DNA of 64,000 nucleotides from CAZCDS01 sp964497585 (GTDB taxonomy: Bacteria; Desulfobacterota; Desulfomonilia; Desulfomonilales; Desulfomonilaceae). This document shows, piece by piece, positions 17,969 to 27,080 of the stretch; the stretch's first letter is position 1; every line of letters begins with the position of its first letter. Under the pieces are notes generated by a model. It worked only from the letters and a program-made list of their open reading frames with translations, did no database searches and was not told the origin of the DNA. The stretch lies in the NCBI GenBank assembly GCA_964497585.1, contig CAZCDS010000034.1, forward strand, positions 1-64,000, read 5' to 3'. A program made the position numbers and the translations under genes.

Positions 17969-19074
17969 CGCCCGTAATGAGAAGGACCCTGATTCGAGTG
18001 GCCGCGGTTGTCGGATTCACGATCGCGCTGGTATGGTTGATGAGCGCGCTGGAATCACTTACCACGACGATCATGGTGGCGTTTTTTCTGGCCTACATCC
18101 TCAACCCCGTGGTAAATCGCCTGGAACAGTGGAAGATTCCCCGGGCCGTTTCAGCTCTGGGTCTACTCCTGACTGGTTTGTTCCTCCTCTTTCTGTTCCT
18201 GTTGTTCGTTGTACCCACGGCCGTAGAAGAGATCGCGAAATTCGTAACTCATGCTCCCCGGTACTTTGCATCGCTCAAGGAGAATCTCGTAGGCTTCTTG
18301 CAAGGGTTCGACATCAAACTTCCGGAGAATTGGGAACAGGTACTCGCCGTGGTCTGGGACAAGACCAAGGCCTGGGTGCCGGAATTGCACAAGCTGGCAA
18401 ATCCTCTGGCGGCGATCCTCAAGAAAATCGCGAGCAAGACACTCGGAGTGATATCGGGTCTCATTCATGTCGTCCTGATTCCGATCCTGGCGTACTACTT
18501 CCTCGTCTCCTTCAACAGGATCAAGGACCGAGCCACAGAGCTCATCCCACCGTACGCGCGTGATTCGGTCCTGGATAAGCTGCGACAAATGGACAGAGTG
18601 CTGTCGGGATTCGTGCGCGGGCAGTTGACCATATGCTTGATCCTGGCAATCTTGTATAGCCTCGGATTTGTTCTGATCCGATTGGACCTCGCATTGGTTT
18701 TGGGTACCGTCTCGGGTCTGCTCTTCATCGTGCCGTACCTGGGGACCATGATTGCAATTCTGGGCGGTTCGCTCATCGCGCTTGCGCAGTTCAAGAGCTT
18801 CGTTTACGTGATCTATGTCGTCGGATGGATTGCCGTGGTGCAATTGCTCGAATCCTACGTGCTGACCCCGCGGATCGTTGGTGAGGCGACCGGTTTGCAT
18901 CCTCTGGTATACATTCTGGCGCTTCTCGTCGGAGCTCAGCTCTTCGGCTTCGTCGGAATGCTTGTTGCCATTCCTGTCACTGCCTGTCTCAAGGTGCTTG
19001 CGTCGAGCGCAATCGAAGTCTACCGGGAGTCAGACGTCTATCAGGATCGAAAGCTCGAGGCCGACGAACAATGA
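17965..19074 (+). CDS. AI-2E family transporter (PerM/TqsA-like)
   Basis: A 369-residue membrane protein with about eight helices and the family's pattern: two N-terminal helices, a long amphipathic region with helical segments (AVVWDKTKAWVPELHKL), then five to six helices ending with PLVYILALLVGAQLFGFVG and VAIPVTACLKV. The family includes autoinducer-2 exporters and ion permeases, and the substrate is not predictable. The start is ATG at 17965, behind GGAGGTG and overlapping the lnt stop as ATGA. Confidence 0.9.
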   Translation: MTPVMRRTLIRVAAVVGFTIALVWLMSALESLTTTIMVAFFLAYILNPVVNRLEQWKIPRAVSALGLLLTGLFLLFLFLLFVVPTAVEEIAKFVTHAPRYFASLKENLVGFLQGFDIKLPENWEQVLAVVWDKTKAWVPELHKLANPLAAILKKIASKTLGVISGLIHVVLIPILAYYFLVSFNRIKDRATELIPPYARDSVLDKLRQMDRVLSGFVRGQLTICLILAILYSLGFVLIRLDLALVLGTVSGLLFIVPYLGTMIAILGGSLIALAQFKSFVYVIYVVGWIAVVQLLESYVLTPRIVGEATGLHPLVYILALLVGAQLFGFVGMLVAIPVTACLKVLASSAIEVYRESDVYQDRKLEADEQ

Positions 19075-19922
19075 GGACCGGTGCGCTCTACGTGGTGGCA
19101 ACTCCGATCGGGAATCTTGAGGACATCACCGTTCGGGCGGTCAATGTTCTGCGATCCGTAGCTTTGATCGCGTGTGAGGACACGAGAAAGACTCGAATAC
19201 TGTTGCGCAAGTGGGAGATTGCCACCCGTCTGATGAGCTTGCACCGCGTCAGCGAAGCCCGAAAGACCGGCGCTGTGCTGAAGCGCCTGGAAGATGGACT
19301 CGACGTGGCTCTCGTATCCGACGCGGGCACCCCGGCTGTTTCGGACCCCGGGAGTCGCTTGGTCCGCGCGGCTCTTGATGGAGGCTTCAAAGTCATCCCC
19401 ATTCCGGGCCCATCGTCCATAACAACCGCACTTTCCGTGTCGGGAACGGACTGTTCGTCCTTCGTCTACCTGGGATTTGCCCCGCGAAAAGACGAAGAGA
19501 GGAGACGTTTTTTCGAAAGGCTTGCGCAGGAATCCCGGACCGCACTCTTTTTCGAAACGGCCCGAAGGATAAAACCGACCCTCGAATCCGCCGCCGAGAC
19601 GCTCGGATCACGGAGGATGGTGCTCATGCGGGAACTCAGCAAGGTCCACGAAGAGATCCTTTCGGGCACCGCGTCGGGGATTCTCGGAAAACTTGAGGGA
19701 CGCCCCGCAATTAAAGGCGAGATCATCGTGGTGGTGGAGGGAGCGAGCCCGACCGCTTCGGCTGAAGATCTTACCGAAGCCGTACGAACCCTCATGGGGG
19801 AGGGACTCTCGGGAAAACGCCTTGCAGACGAAGCCAACAGACGGTTTGGCGTCAAAAAGAACGATGCGTACGCGAAGTTTCTGGAATTGAAGAAGGCGTC
19901 GAGATCGAGGAGAGACGGATGA
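19071..19922 (+). CDS. rsmI: 16S rRNA (cytidine-1402-2'-O)-methyltransferase
   Basis: RsmI methylates the ribose of C1402 in the ribosomal decoding centre using SAM. The 283-residue protein has the tetrapyrrole-methylase fold motifs VATPIGNLEDITVRA, ACEDTRKTRILL, VSDAGTPAVSDPG and the C-terminal VKKNDAYAKFLELK. Length and motifs match the family. The ATG overlaps the previous stop as ATGA, making it the fourth and last gene of the operon. Confidence 0.96.
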   Translation: MRTGALYVVATPIGNLEDITVRAVNVLRSVALIACEDTRKTRILLRKWEIATRLMSLHRVSEARKTGAVLKRLEDGLDVALVSDAGTPAVSDPGSRLVRAALDGGFKVIPIPGPSSITTALSVSGTDCSSFVYLGFAPRKDEERRRFFERLAQESRTALFFETARRIKPTLESAAETLGSRRMVLMRELSKVHEEILSGTASGILGKLEGRPAIKGEIIVVVEGASPTASAEDLTEAVRTLMGEGLSGKRLADEANRRFGVKKNDAYAKFLELKKASRSRRDG

Positions 19923-20089
19923 AGGTAGGAGACGCCGCCTTTTCCCGAACCAAACTGTGACACCGGTTCTGGTGGTTGTTTGTATGGCGTGCGTAACGAC
20001 CTAGCCATGGCGTGGCGATCTGTACAATTTTAAGAGGCAGCGCAATTCTTAACATATCGACCGACAGGCAAGTTTGCAGGAGGAGGCAC

Positions 20090-20680
20090 GTGGTTGATTC
20101 TCCGGGAAGCGGCGAACGATACGTCTTCACGGTGGGCCATTCAAACCACGGCCCGGAACGTTTTCTCCGCCTCTTGACGGAGCATGGGATCGAACTGCTC
20201 ATCGATGTTCGTTCGCGGCCATACTCCCGGTTCTGTCCCCATTTTAACATCAAGCGTCTAAGACGTTCGGTGGAAGAAATCGGTCTCACGTACGTGTATC
20301 TGGGCGGCAACGTGGGGGGCAAACCCGACGAGCACGAGTTCTATGATGATGAAGGGTATGTGCTCTATTACCTTCTCGCGAGGTGCGAACGATTTCAAGA
20401 GGGGATCGCAGAGATAGAGCGTTACTGCGTGGAGAAGAGAACAGCGATCATGTGCGCTGAGGAGGACCCTCTGCGGTGTCACCGTCGCTTTTTGATCGGC
20501 AAAGTCCTCGTCGAGCGAGGTGTAACGCTCAAGCATATCCGCGGCAACGGCCGCCTTCAGACTGACGAAGAGCTTACCGGATCGCAAGTCGACAACCGGA
20601 GAAAAGACCGGCAAATGGATCTGTTCGACGACGGTCAAACGCATTTATGGAAGTCGCCCCGCCCCGTCCGCAAGAGATGA
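20090..20680 (+). CDS. DUF488 family protein
   Basis: A 196-residue protein of the DUF488 family. It has the characteristic FTVGHSNHGPERFLRLL opening, LIDVRSRPYSRF, the LGG...GKP loop, and the Cys-containing IMCAEEDPLRCHR motif typical of the family. Function is unproven; a nucleic-acid-related or stress role has been suggested for some relatives. The start is GTG at 20090 with AGGAGG six bases upstream; the frame is open further upstream but that part has no good start. It is read in the same direction as rsmI after a 167-bp gap. Confidence 0.85.
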   Translation: MVDSPGSGERYVFTVGHSNHGPERFLRLLTEHGIELLIDVRSRPYSRFCPHFNIKRLRRSVEEIGLTYVYLGGNVGGKPDEHEFYDDEGYVLYYLLARCERFQEGIAEIERYCVEKRTAIMCAEEDPLRCHRRFLIGKVLVERGVTLKHIRGNGRLQTDEELTGSQVDNRRKDRQMDLFDDGQTHLWKSPRPVRKR

Positions 20681-21114
20681 GCCGTTTGACTTTTCCGCGG
20701 CCGGCGTGTTTTGCGGCGAGGCCCCCCGTGCAGCCTGTACGATGTGGTAACCGCCGGGAACCCCATCTGTCCTGTCGTTGAACGAAGAACGCTTTGCTGT
20801 GGGGCAGCTTGTACGAAGCTATTCGCTCGGCAGGAAAAGGAATCGTTTGAGTTGGGTTCTTTTTCGAGCGATGCGTTTCATTTCGTTCGTCGCATCCCAC
20901 CGAGCTTGACAGACCGACGTCGTTGAGATATTGGGGAACGAGAGCGGCCGAACAAGGCTTGCTCGTCGATCAGGCCACTGCAGGCGGAAGCGCGGCATCA
21001 TCGAGCACGAGTCTGGAGTGCCTACCGGCAGTCTGGACCTCATCTCCTTGACCAACCCTCCCGGAAGCCTCAGTGGGGGATCTCAGCCACCAATCCCTCA
21101 CGCGGGGGAGCACC
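20681..21114. other. 434-bp leader region containing duplicated sequence
   Basis: No gene is seen. Two blocks in it recur upstream of the second copy of the downstream gene: roughly 20740-20800 resembles 21553-21620 (shared ACCGCCGGGAACC/ACCACCGGGAACC and CATCTGT), and 21021-21114 resembles 21648-21742. In this first leader the two blocks are about 190 bases further apart than in the second, so something was inserted here or lost there. Confidence 0.5.
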
Positions 21115-21504
21115 ATGATAACCGTGACTCGTACCGACCAGTACCTTCATGAGGCGGATTTGGAGAAGAACCGTGGGTACATAACCCTCTACGGGAAATG
21201 GACCAATGTGAGAGAGTTGCCGGAAGTGTTGCAGGACGTTGAGAAACTTTGCAGCACGCTGCGTCCGGGTTTTACTGTCCTGTGTGATTTCACTCGAGTC
21301 CCGGCCACGGCATTGCCGGACATTTTCCAAAGGGCATCGAAAATTCTTGTCGCAGCGGGCATGAAGAAATTTGCCGCTCTCCATGAGCGGCGGACGTTCA
21401 TCCAGACGCAAATGGCTCGGGTGTCGAGAGGCATAGATTTTCCCGGGAGAGTCTTTTACAGCCGGGACGAAGCGGAAGCTTGGCTTGACGAAGAGGGCCT
21501 GTAG
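21115..21504 (+). CDS. SpoIIAA/STAS-like small protein, copy 1
   Basis: A soluble protein of 129 residues. An alternation of strands and helices (NRGYITLYGKW, PGFTVLCDF, PDIFQRASKILVAAGMKKFA) and the ending VFYSRDEAEAWLDEE recall the SpoIIAA/STAS-like fold, but no specific function is evident. It is about 80 percent identical by eye to the next gene, from a tandem duplication. ATG start with GGGGGAG four bases upstream. Differences lie mainly in the middle (FTRVPATALP against FFDVKATALP). Confidence 0.75.
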   Translation: MITVTRTDQYLHEADLEKNRGYITLYGKWTNVRELPEVLQDVEKLCSTLRPGFTVLCDFTRVPATALPDIFQRASKILVAAGMKKFAALHERRTFIQTQMARVSRGIDFPGRVFYSRDEAEAWLDEEGL

Positions 21505-21742
21505 GAATTCATCGGGCCTCCTACGGTGCAGCGATCTCGCCATTGGGCTCTAAGATGCGGGGACCACCGGGAACCGCATCTGTGGTTACATTCGGCTGAG
21601 AGGAACACGCTATGCAGGGGGGCGTCATAGCGCAGAATAGGGGAGAGCCTACCGGCAGTCTTCACCTCTTCTCCGTGACCAACCCTCCCGGAAGCCTCAG
21701 CTGGGAGCTTTCAGCCACCAATCTCATACGTCGGGGAGTACC

Positions 21743-22132
21743 ATGAGAACCGTAGCACGCACCGACAGATACGTTTATGAGGCTGATTTGGAGAAGAACC
21801 GCGGGTACATAACCCTCCACGGGACCTGGACGAATGTGGGAGAGGTCCCGGAAGTGCTGGAGGACCTTGAGAAACTGAGTAGCACCCTGCGGCCGGGTTT
21901 TACCGTCCTATGTGATTTTTTTGATGTCAAGGCCACGGCATTGCCGGACATTTTCCAAAAGGGATCGCAGTTTCTTGTGACAGCGGGCATGAAGAAATTT
22001 GCCGCACTCCATGAGCGGCAGACATTCATGCAGGCACAGATGTCTCACGCGTCAAAAGGCCAAGGTTTTCCCGGACGAGTCTTTTACAACCGTGCAGAAG
22101 CGGAAGCCTGGCTTGACGAAGAGGGCTCGTAA
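21743..22132 (+). CDS. SpoIIAA/STAS-like small protein, copy 2
   Basis: The second tandem copy, 129 residues, same length and start context (GGGGAG before ATG). The N-terminal segment VARTDRYVYEADLEKNRG, the core PGFTVLCDFFDVKATALPD and the ending YNRAEAEAWLDEEGS parallel copy 1. Both copies are open and intact, so both may be expressed; the substitutions look conservative, which suggests selection on both. The function is unknown. The gene converges with the RND pump gene at 22313 after 180 bp. Confidence 0.75.
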   Translation: MRTVARTDRYVYEADLEKNRGYITLHGTWTNVGEVPEVLEDLEKLSSTLRPGFTVLCDFFDVKATALPDIFQKGSQFLVTAGMKKFAALHERQTFMQAQMSHASKGQGFPGRVFYNRAEAEAWLDEEGS

Positions 22133-22312
22133 GAGTGGGTCCAGCCTATCGCCAGTTAAAGATCTCACCACCAGGACAGAAAGACCAGTGAGCCAATCAG
22201 CGGCCGGGACGGCTGACGCCAATGTGCTTCCGGATGAATGAAATTCCGTTTCATCCTTCCAGCCGACCGGGACATGAAATCCCGAGCATTCACTCTGCCA
22301 AGCAAATTCTTC

Positions 22313-25300
22313 TTACTCTCCGGACGGTCCGGTCGTCTCCGTTCGCTTCGATCTTCGCCACCACACGCGTGGCCCCTGCATCAGCACGTAGAGTGACGGT
22401 GTGAAGATCACTCCGAGACAGGTCACTCCAAGCATTCCCCCGAAGACCGCAGTGCCGAGCGCTTGCCGGCTCACCGCTCCCGCGCCGCTCGCCACAACCA
22501 GAGGGGTCACGCCGATGATGAACGCGAAGGAGGTCATCAGGATCGGCCGAAACCGCAGGCGAGCCGCCTCCACCGCGGCTTCCAGCACGCCTTTACCCTT
22601 TTCTCGGAGTTCTCTGGCGAATTCTACGATGAGAATCCCGTTCTTTGCTGACAGCCCCACGAGCAGCACCAATCCGACCTGGGTGTACAAATTATTTTCC
22701 ATCTGTCTGGCGACAAGTGCGAGGATCGCGCCAAGGACCGCCAACGGCACAATGAATATGACAGCCAGAGGATCGGTCCAGCTCTCGTACTGGGCGGCCA
22801 GTATCAGGATCACGATCACAAAGGCGAGTGCAAAGATGAGGATCGCCTGGCTGCCCGACTTCTTCTCCTGGTACGCGGTGCCCGTCCACGCGTAGGCCAT
22901 GGATTGCGGGAGCTTCGCGTCCGCCATCTGTTCCATAATGCTGATTGCTTGCCCGGAGCTGACTCCCGGAGCGGGCGCCCCACTGACTCGTGCAGAAGGA
23001 TACATATTGTATCGGTCAATTCTCGGCGGCCCGAGGGAATCCTCTGCTTTGACCATAGTGCCGAGCGGTACCATGTTCCCGTCTTTGTTGCGTACCTGCA
23101 GACCGGCTATATCGCTGGCCCGGGTGCGGAATACGCTGTCAGCCTGGACTTTTACCTGCCAGGTGCGTCCGAACTTGTTGAAGTCGTTCACATAGGTGGA
23201 GCCGAGAAAGGCTTGCATGGTGTCAAAGACCGATTGCAGCGGAACTCCGAGCTTGAAGGCCTTGGTCCGGTCCACATCCGCGAAAATTACCGGGACGCCC
23301 GCGCGAAAGGTTGAAAACACTCCGGACAGGTTGGCCTGAGAACTGCCGTCGTGGGCCAATTCGGTCGCTGCCCGTGCCAGCGCGAACAGACCCGCGCCTC
23401 CCCGGTCCTGGACCTGCAACTCGAATCCTCCGCCCGTGCCGAGTCCCGGAATCGGCGGCTGAGAGAACGCCACGACGATCGCATCCTGGATCTTGGTGAA
23501 CTTCCTTGAAAGTTCACGCATGATCACATCCTTGCTCCGTCCCTTGGGGAGCCGCTCGTCCCAGGGCACCAGTGAAGCGAATCCCGCGCCCAAATTCGAC
23601 CCGTTGCCGTCAAAGATGGAATAACCGCCGAGGACCGCATAGTCTCCGACGCCATCCGTATTGCTGAGAATCTTACCCACCTGCTGTGCGACGGCCTGGG
23701 TCCGCTCCAGCGATGCCGCGTCGGGGAGCTGCATGTTCAACAGGATCAATCCGTCGTCCTCTATGGGCACGAATCCCGTGGGAACACTCACCAGCCCCAG
23801 GTATGTAACGCCGATCACGCCCCCCAGCAGCACCACCATTACTCCGACCCGTCGCACGCACAGGGAAACCAGACTGGTGTACCGCTGCGTCACTCTGTCA
23901 AAGACCCGGTTGAAGGCCCGGAAAAGGACGTTGCGTTCCCCTTCCCTGTGCCGGAGCAAGAGGGCGCTCAGAGCCGGACTCATCGTCAATGCATTTATCG
24001 AGCTAAACAGGGTGGATACCGCGATGGTCAGTGAAAATTGCCGGTAGAGCTGACCGGTGATCCCCCCCATGAACGCGGCGGGTACGAAGACCGCCATGAG
24101 CACCAGAGTGGTGCTCACAATCGGGCCGCTGATTTCTTGCATCGCGCGGATTGAGGCCTCTTTGGCACTCAGACCGAATTCGCGCATATTTCGTTCGACA
24201 TTCTCCACCACGACAATGGCGTCGTCTACCACTATCCCGATGGCAAGCACCAGTCCGAAGAGCGTCGTCATATTGATCGAAAATCCAAGGCCGGCCATTA
24301 CCGCGAAGGTACCGATCAAAGAAACGGGTATGGTCACGGCCGGAATCAGCGTTGCTCGCCAGTCCTGCAGGAATATGAAGACGACGAGGAAGACGAGGAA
24401 GAATGCCTCGAACAGGGTTTTGACCACTTCGGCGATCGATGCCCTGACGAATTCCGACGTGTCGTACACGATCTTGTAAGCGAGTCCCTGGGGAAAATAC
24501 CGCTTGAGGTTTTCCATGGTGGCCCGAACGCTGTCGGCAACCTCCAGAGCATTGGATCCCGGCATCTGGTACACGAGGATCGTCGCGGCGGGCGCAGCAT
24601 TGAGTATGGAGAACGTGTCGTAAGTCTGGCCGCCGAGTTCAACACGGGCCACGTCCTTGACTCTGGTGAGCCGTCCTCCCTCCCCGGTTTTCACGATGAT
24701 GTCGCCAAATTGCTTCACGTTGCGCAGACGGCCGAGGGTGTTAACCGTCAACTGGAACTCCTGCCCCTTGGGCGCGGGCGGTTGACCGATCTGGCCGGCT
24801 GCGACCTGCACGTTTTGCTGGCTCACCGCGTTGACGACGTCGTTGGTGGTAAGACTCCGGGACTCGAGCTTGTTGGGATCGAGCCATATCCGCATCCCGT
24901 AGTCCTTGGTCGGAAAGACCGTCACGTCGCCGACGCCATGAATCCGGGTCAGCTCATCCTTTATGCGGAGCGTCACGTAGTTGGTGAGATAGAGATCGTC
25001 GTATCGCCCATCCGGCGAGAAAACGCTGAGGACGGTTACGAGGTTGGTGGAGGACTTCTTGGTCGTCACGCCTTGACGCTGGACTTCCGGTGGCAATTTG
25101 GCCACGGCTCGGGCCACACGATTCTGTACGAGCACGGATGCCATGTCCGGGTCCGTGCCAAGCTCGAACGTGATCTTCAGCGTGTAGGATCCGTTGCTCG
25201 TGCTCGAGCTGCTCATGTAGATCATGTTCTCCACGCCGTTGACTTCCTGTTCGATCGGCGAGGCCACCGTGTCAGCGACGACCTGCGGGTCGGCTCCAGG

Positions 25301-25450
25301 ATACATGGCTGTTACTTGGACCATGGGAGGAGTGATGTCCGGATACTGCGCTACCGGAAGCGTGTAAATGGAGACACCGCCGGCGATGACGATGAGGATG
25401 GAGATCACGCAAGCAAAAATCGGACGATCTATGAAAAAGCGACTGAACAT
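22313..25450 (-). CDS. RND efflux pump, HAE1 (AcrB/MexB-like) inner-membrane subunit
   Basis: A proton-driven multidrug exporter of 1045 residues with 12 helices. The proton-relay motif VVDDAIVVVENVERNM (Asp-Asp near residue 407) and the Lys in LSAKNGILIVEFA are intact; the N-terminus FFIDRPIFACVISILIV is typical, as is IPVSLIGTFA. It should form a trimer with the adaptor encoded 13 bp upstream. No outer-membrane TolC-like gene is next to it. Substrate range is not predictable. Confidence 0.95.
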   Translation of the reverse strand: MFSRFFIDRPIFACVISILIVIAGGVSIYTLPVAQYPDITPPMVQVTAMYPGADPQVVADTVASPIEQEVNGVENMIYMSSSSTSNGSYTLKITFELGTDPDMASVLVQNRVARAVAKLPPEVQRQGVTTKKSSTNLVTVLSVFSPDGRYDDLYLTNYVTLRIKDELTRIHGVGDVTVFPTKDYGMRIWLDPNKLESRSLTTNDVVNAVSQQNVQVAAGQIGQPPAPKGQEFQLTVNTLGRLRNVKQFGDIIVKTGEGGRLTRVKDVARVELGGQTYDTFSILNAAPAATILVYQMPGSNALEVADSVRATMENLKRYFPQGLAYKIVYDTSEFVRASIAEVVKTLFEAFFLVFLVVFIFLQDWRATLIPAVTIPVSLIGTFAVMAGLGFSINMTTLFGLVLAIGIVVDDAIVVVENVERNMREFGLSAKEASIRAMQEISGPIVSTTLVLMAVFVPAAFMGGITGQLYRQFSLTIAVSTLFSSINALTMSPALSALLLRHREGERNVLFRAFNRVFDRVTQRYTSLVSLCVRRVGVMVVLLGGVIGVTYLGLVSVPTGFVPIEDDGLILLNMQLPDAASLERTQAVAQQVGKILSNTDGVGDYAVLGGYSIFDGNGSNLGAGFASLVPWDERLPKGRSKDVIMRELSRKFTKIQDAIVVAFSQPPIPGLGTGGGFELQVQDRGGAGLFALARAATELAHDGSSQANLSGVFSTFRAGVPVIFADVDRTKAFKLGVPLQSVFDTMQAFLGSTYVNDFNKFGRTWQVKVQADSVFRTRASDIAGLQVRNKDGNMVPLGTMVKAEDSLGPPRIDRYNMYPSARVSGAPAPGVSSGQAISIMEQMADAKLPQSMAYAWTGTAYQEKKSGSQAILIFALAFVIVILILAAQYESWTDPLAVIFIVPLAVLGAILALVARQMENNLYTQVGLVLLVGLSAKNGILIVEFARELREKGKGVLEAAVEAARLRFRPILMTSFAFIIGVTPLVVASGAGAVSRQALGTAVFGGMLGVTCLGVIFTPSLYVLMQGPRVWWRRSKRTETTGPSGE

Positions 25451-25463
25451 GCTCGTGTCTCCG

Positions 25464-26696
25464 CTACTTCTTTGAGGAGGGTTTGTCCTGGGGCTTTGAC
25501 TCGGATTTGCCCTTGGATGCCGACGCGGGCTGCTTCTTGGATTCCGGCGGCTTGGATGCTGCTACGGGACTGACTTTGCTCCCCGGTCGAGCCCGTTGCA
25601 CGCCCTTGACGATCACACGATCCTTGGGCCTGAGTCCCTCATCAATGACCCGCATTTGGCCAAACAGAGCCCCCACTTTCACGCGGCGCTGTTCTACCAG
25701 GTTCTTGTCACCCACGACGAGGACGTACCTGCCTCCCTGGTCCGCAAGTACCGCGACATCCGGGATGAGCACGGCCTGGCGAATCTCCGTAGGTACTCTC
25801 ACCCGCACGAACATGCCGGGGAGTATCAGACCGTCGGAATTCGGGAATATCGCCCGCACCTGCAGGGTTCCGGTGCCCGTGTCAACCCGGGTCTCGACAA
25901 AATCCATACGGCCTTCGTGCGGGAAGCCTTTCTCGTCGGCCAATTGGAGGAAGGCCGGCGTTCGATCCTTTTCCATTTGCTGTTCCGGGGGAACCTCGGA
26001 TCCTTTGCCCGCAAACTTCCGCACCATACCGAGGAGAGCCTGTTCACTGACATTGAAGTACGCGTAAATGGAGTCATCGTTCACGACCGTTGTCAGGAGC
26101 GTGGTCTCGCCGGCCCCCACCAGGTTGCCCACATCGACGAGGTTGCGACCCACCCTGCCGCTGATGGGACTCTTGACCTGGGTGTATGAAAGTTCCAGTT
26201 TGGCCTCTTCCAGATCGGCCTTGGCTTTCTCGACCTTGGCTTTGGCCAGGTCGCGTTTGGCCCTATGCTCGATGACCTTGATCTCGCTGACAGCAGCCTT
26301 TTTAAAGAGCTGTTCTGCCTTGTCCAATTCCACCTGCGCGAGGTTGAACTCGGCCTTCGCACCGTCAAGAGCCGCCTGTGCCTGAGCAACTCGTGCCTCA
26401 AAAGGCTTTGGGTCGATTACAAAAAGCAGATCCTCGGCCTTGACTTTGGCACGCGGCTTGAAATTTACGCTTTGGAGGAATCCTTTGACCCTTGCTCGAA
26501 TCTCCACGGATTCGATCGCCGCGGTGGTCCCTGTGGCCTCGAAATAGTTAGTCACTGTTTTCTTAACGGGCCGACCGATCGTGACGTCCGGGGGAGGAGG
26601 CGGGGCATACTTGTTCGCTGACTGCCCGCATCCGAATAAAACGAGACAAGCGAGGACGATCGGAACGTAGAGTCCGAGTGATAGGTTAGTCTTCAT
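25464..26696 (-). CDS. RND periplasmic adaptor lipoprotein (AcrA/MexA-like)
   Basis: The 410-residue membrane-fusion subunit that links the RND pump to an outer-membrane channel. The lipoprotein signal is MKTNLSLGLYVPIVLACL followed by the lipobox LFGC. A lipoyl half-motif (RARVKGFLQSVNF), a long alpha-helical hairpin rich in Ala, Lys and Glu (about 110-175) and the beta-barrel (GRMDFVETRVDTGTGTL) follow in family order. An unusual low-complexity Lys/Pro/Ser tail (KPPESKKQPASASKGK) ends the protein. It is the first gene of the pair. Confidence 0.95.
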   Translation of the reverse strand: MKTNLSLGLYVPIVLACLVLFGCGQSANKYAPPPPPDVTIGRPVKKTVTNYFEATGTTAAIESVEIRARVKGFLQSVNFKPRAKVKAEDLLFVIDPKPFEARVAQAQAALDGAKAEFNLAQVELDKAEQLFKKAAVSEIKVIEHRAKRDLAKAKVEKAKADLEEAKLELSYTQVKSPISGRVGRNLVDVGNLVGAGETTLLTTVVNDDSIYAYFNVSEQALLGMVRKFAGKGSEVPPEQQMEKDRTPAFLQLADEKGFPHEGRMDFVETRVDTGTGTLQVRAIFPNSDGLILPGMFVRVRVPTEIRQAVLIPDVAVLADQGGRYVLVVGDKNLVEQRRVKVGALFGQMRVIDEGLRPKDRVIVKGVQRARPGSKVSPVAASKPPESKKQPASASKGKSESKPQDKPSSKK

Positions 26697-27080
26697 GCGT
26701 CAACTCCCGAGAGAATCCGGAGGCCCCGTGAGACACTCGATCCTGACCTCTGTTCGTATGGGTTTGTATTTATGCCAGATTTGAGGCCGGAAGGGCAACT
26801 GAAATGTGGAGTCTCCCTAAATCGTTGACCGAAAGAAGCTTGCCCTCCGAAGACCCCACCTCCGGGACGCAAAGAGGATCAAGACCTTGGGCGGTCTGAA
26901 CCATGAAGAATTTTTCTGCTTCGATCTGCTTTTCAGAATTGTTTCCCGGTACGGGCCACGACCTAGAAGGCTCTCCAGCAGGTTTCATGCAAGGGTGTTC
27001 TGATAATCACCATTCGGAATCCGGTCACCCCGAGCCGCCAGCCCGGCGAACCTCGGACGGAGCGGCTTGGCTCTGGGCTA
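26697..27080. other. 384-bp intergenic region
   Basis: Lies between asnA (which ends on its right edge) and the RND adaptor (which starts on its left edge), both on the minus strand. The RND promoter must be here, but no clear -35/-10 pair or repressor palindrome was found, and no open frame looks like a gene. Confidence 0.45.

Larger units (their letters stand above)
21021..22132 (+). repeat. Tandem duplication (two ~485-bp units)
   Basis: Unit 1 spans 21021-21504 and unit 2 spans 21648-22132. The similarity begins about 95 bases before each start codon (shared CCTACCGGCAGTCT and ACCAACCCTCCCGGAAGCCT) and runs through the whole coding sequence, so each copy carries its own leader and ribosome site. 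Confidence 0.85.

Noticed and set aside
26770..26988. A 72-residue frame between the RND operon and asnA
   Set aside because: No motif or ribosome site; likely intergenic.
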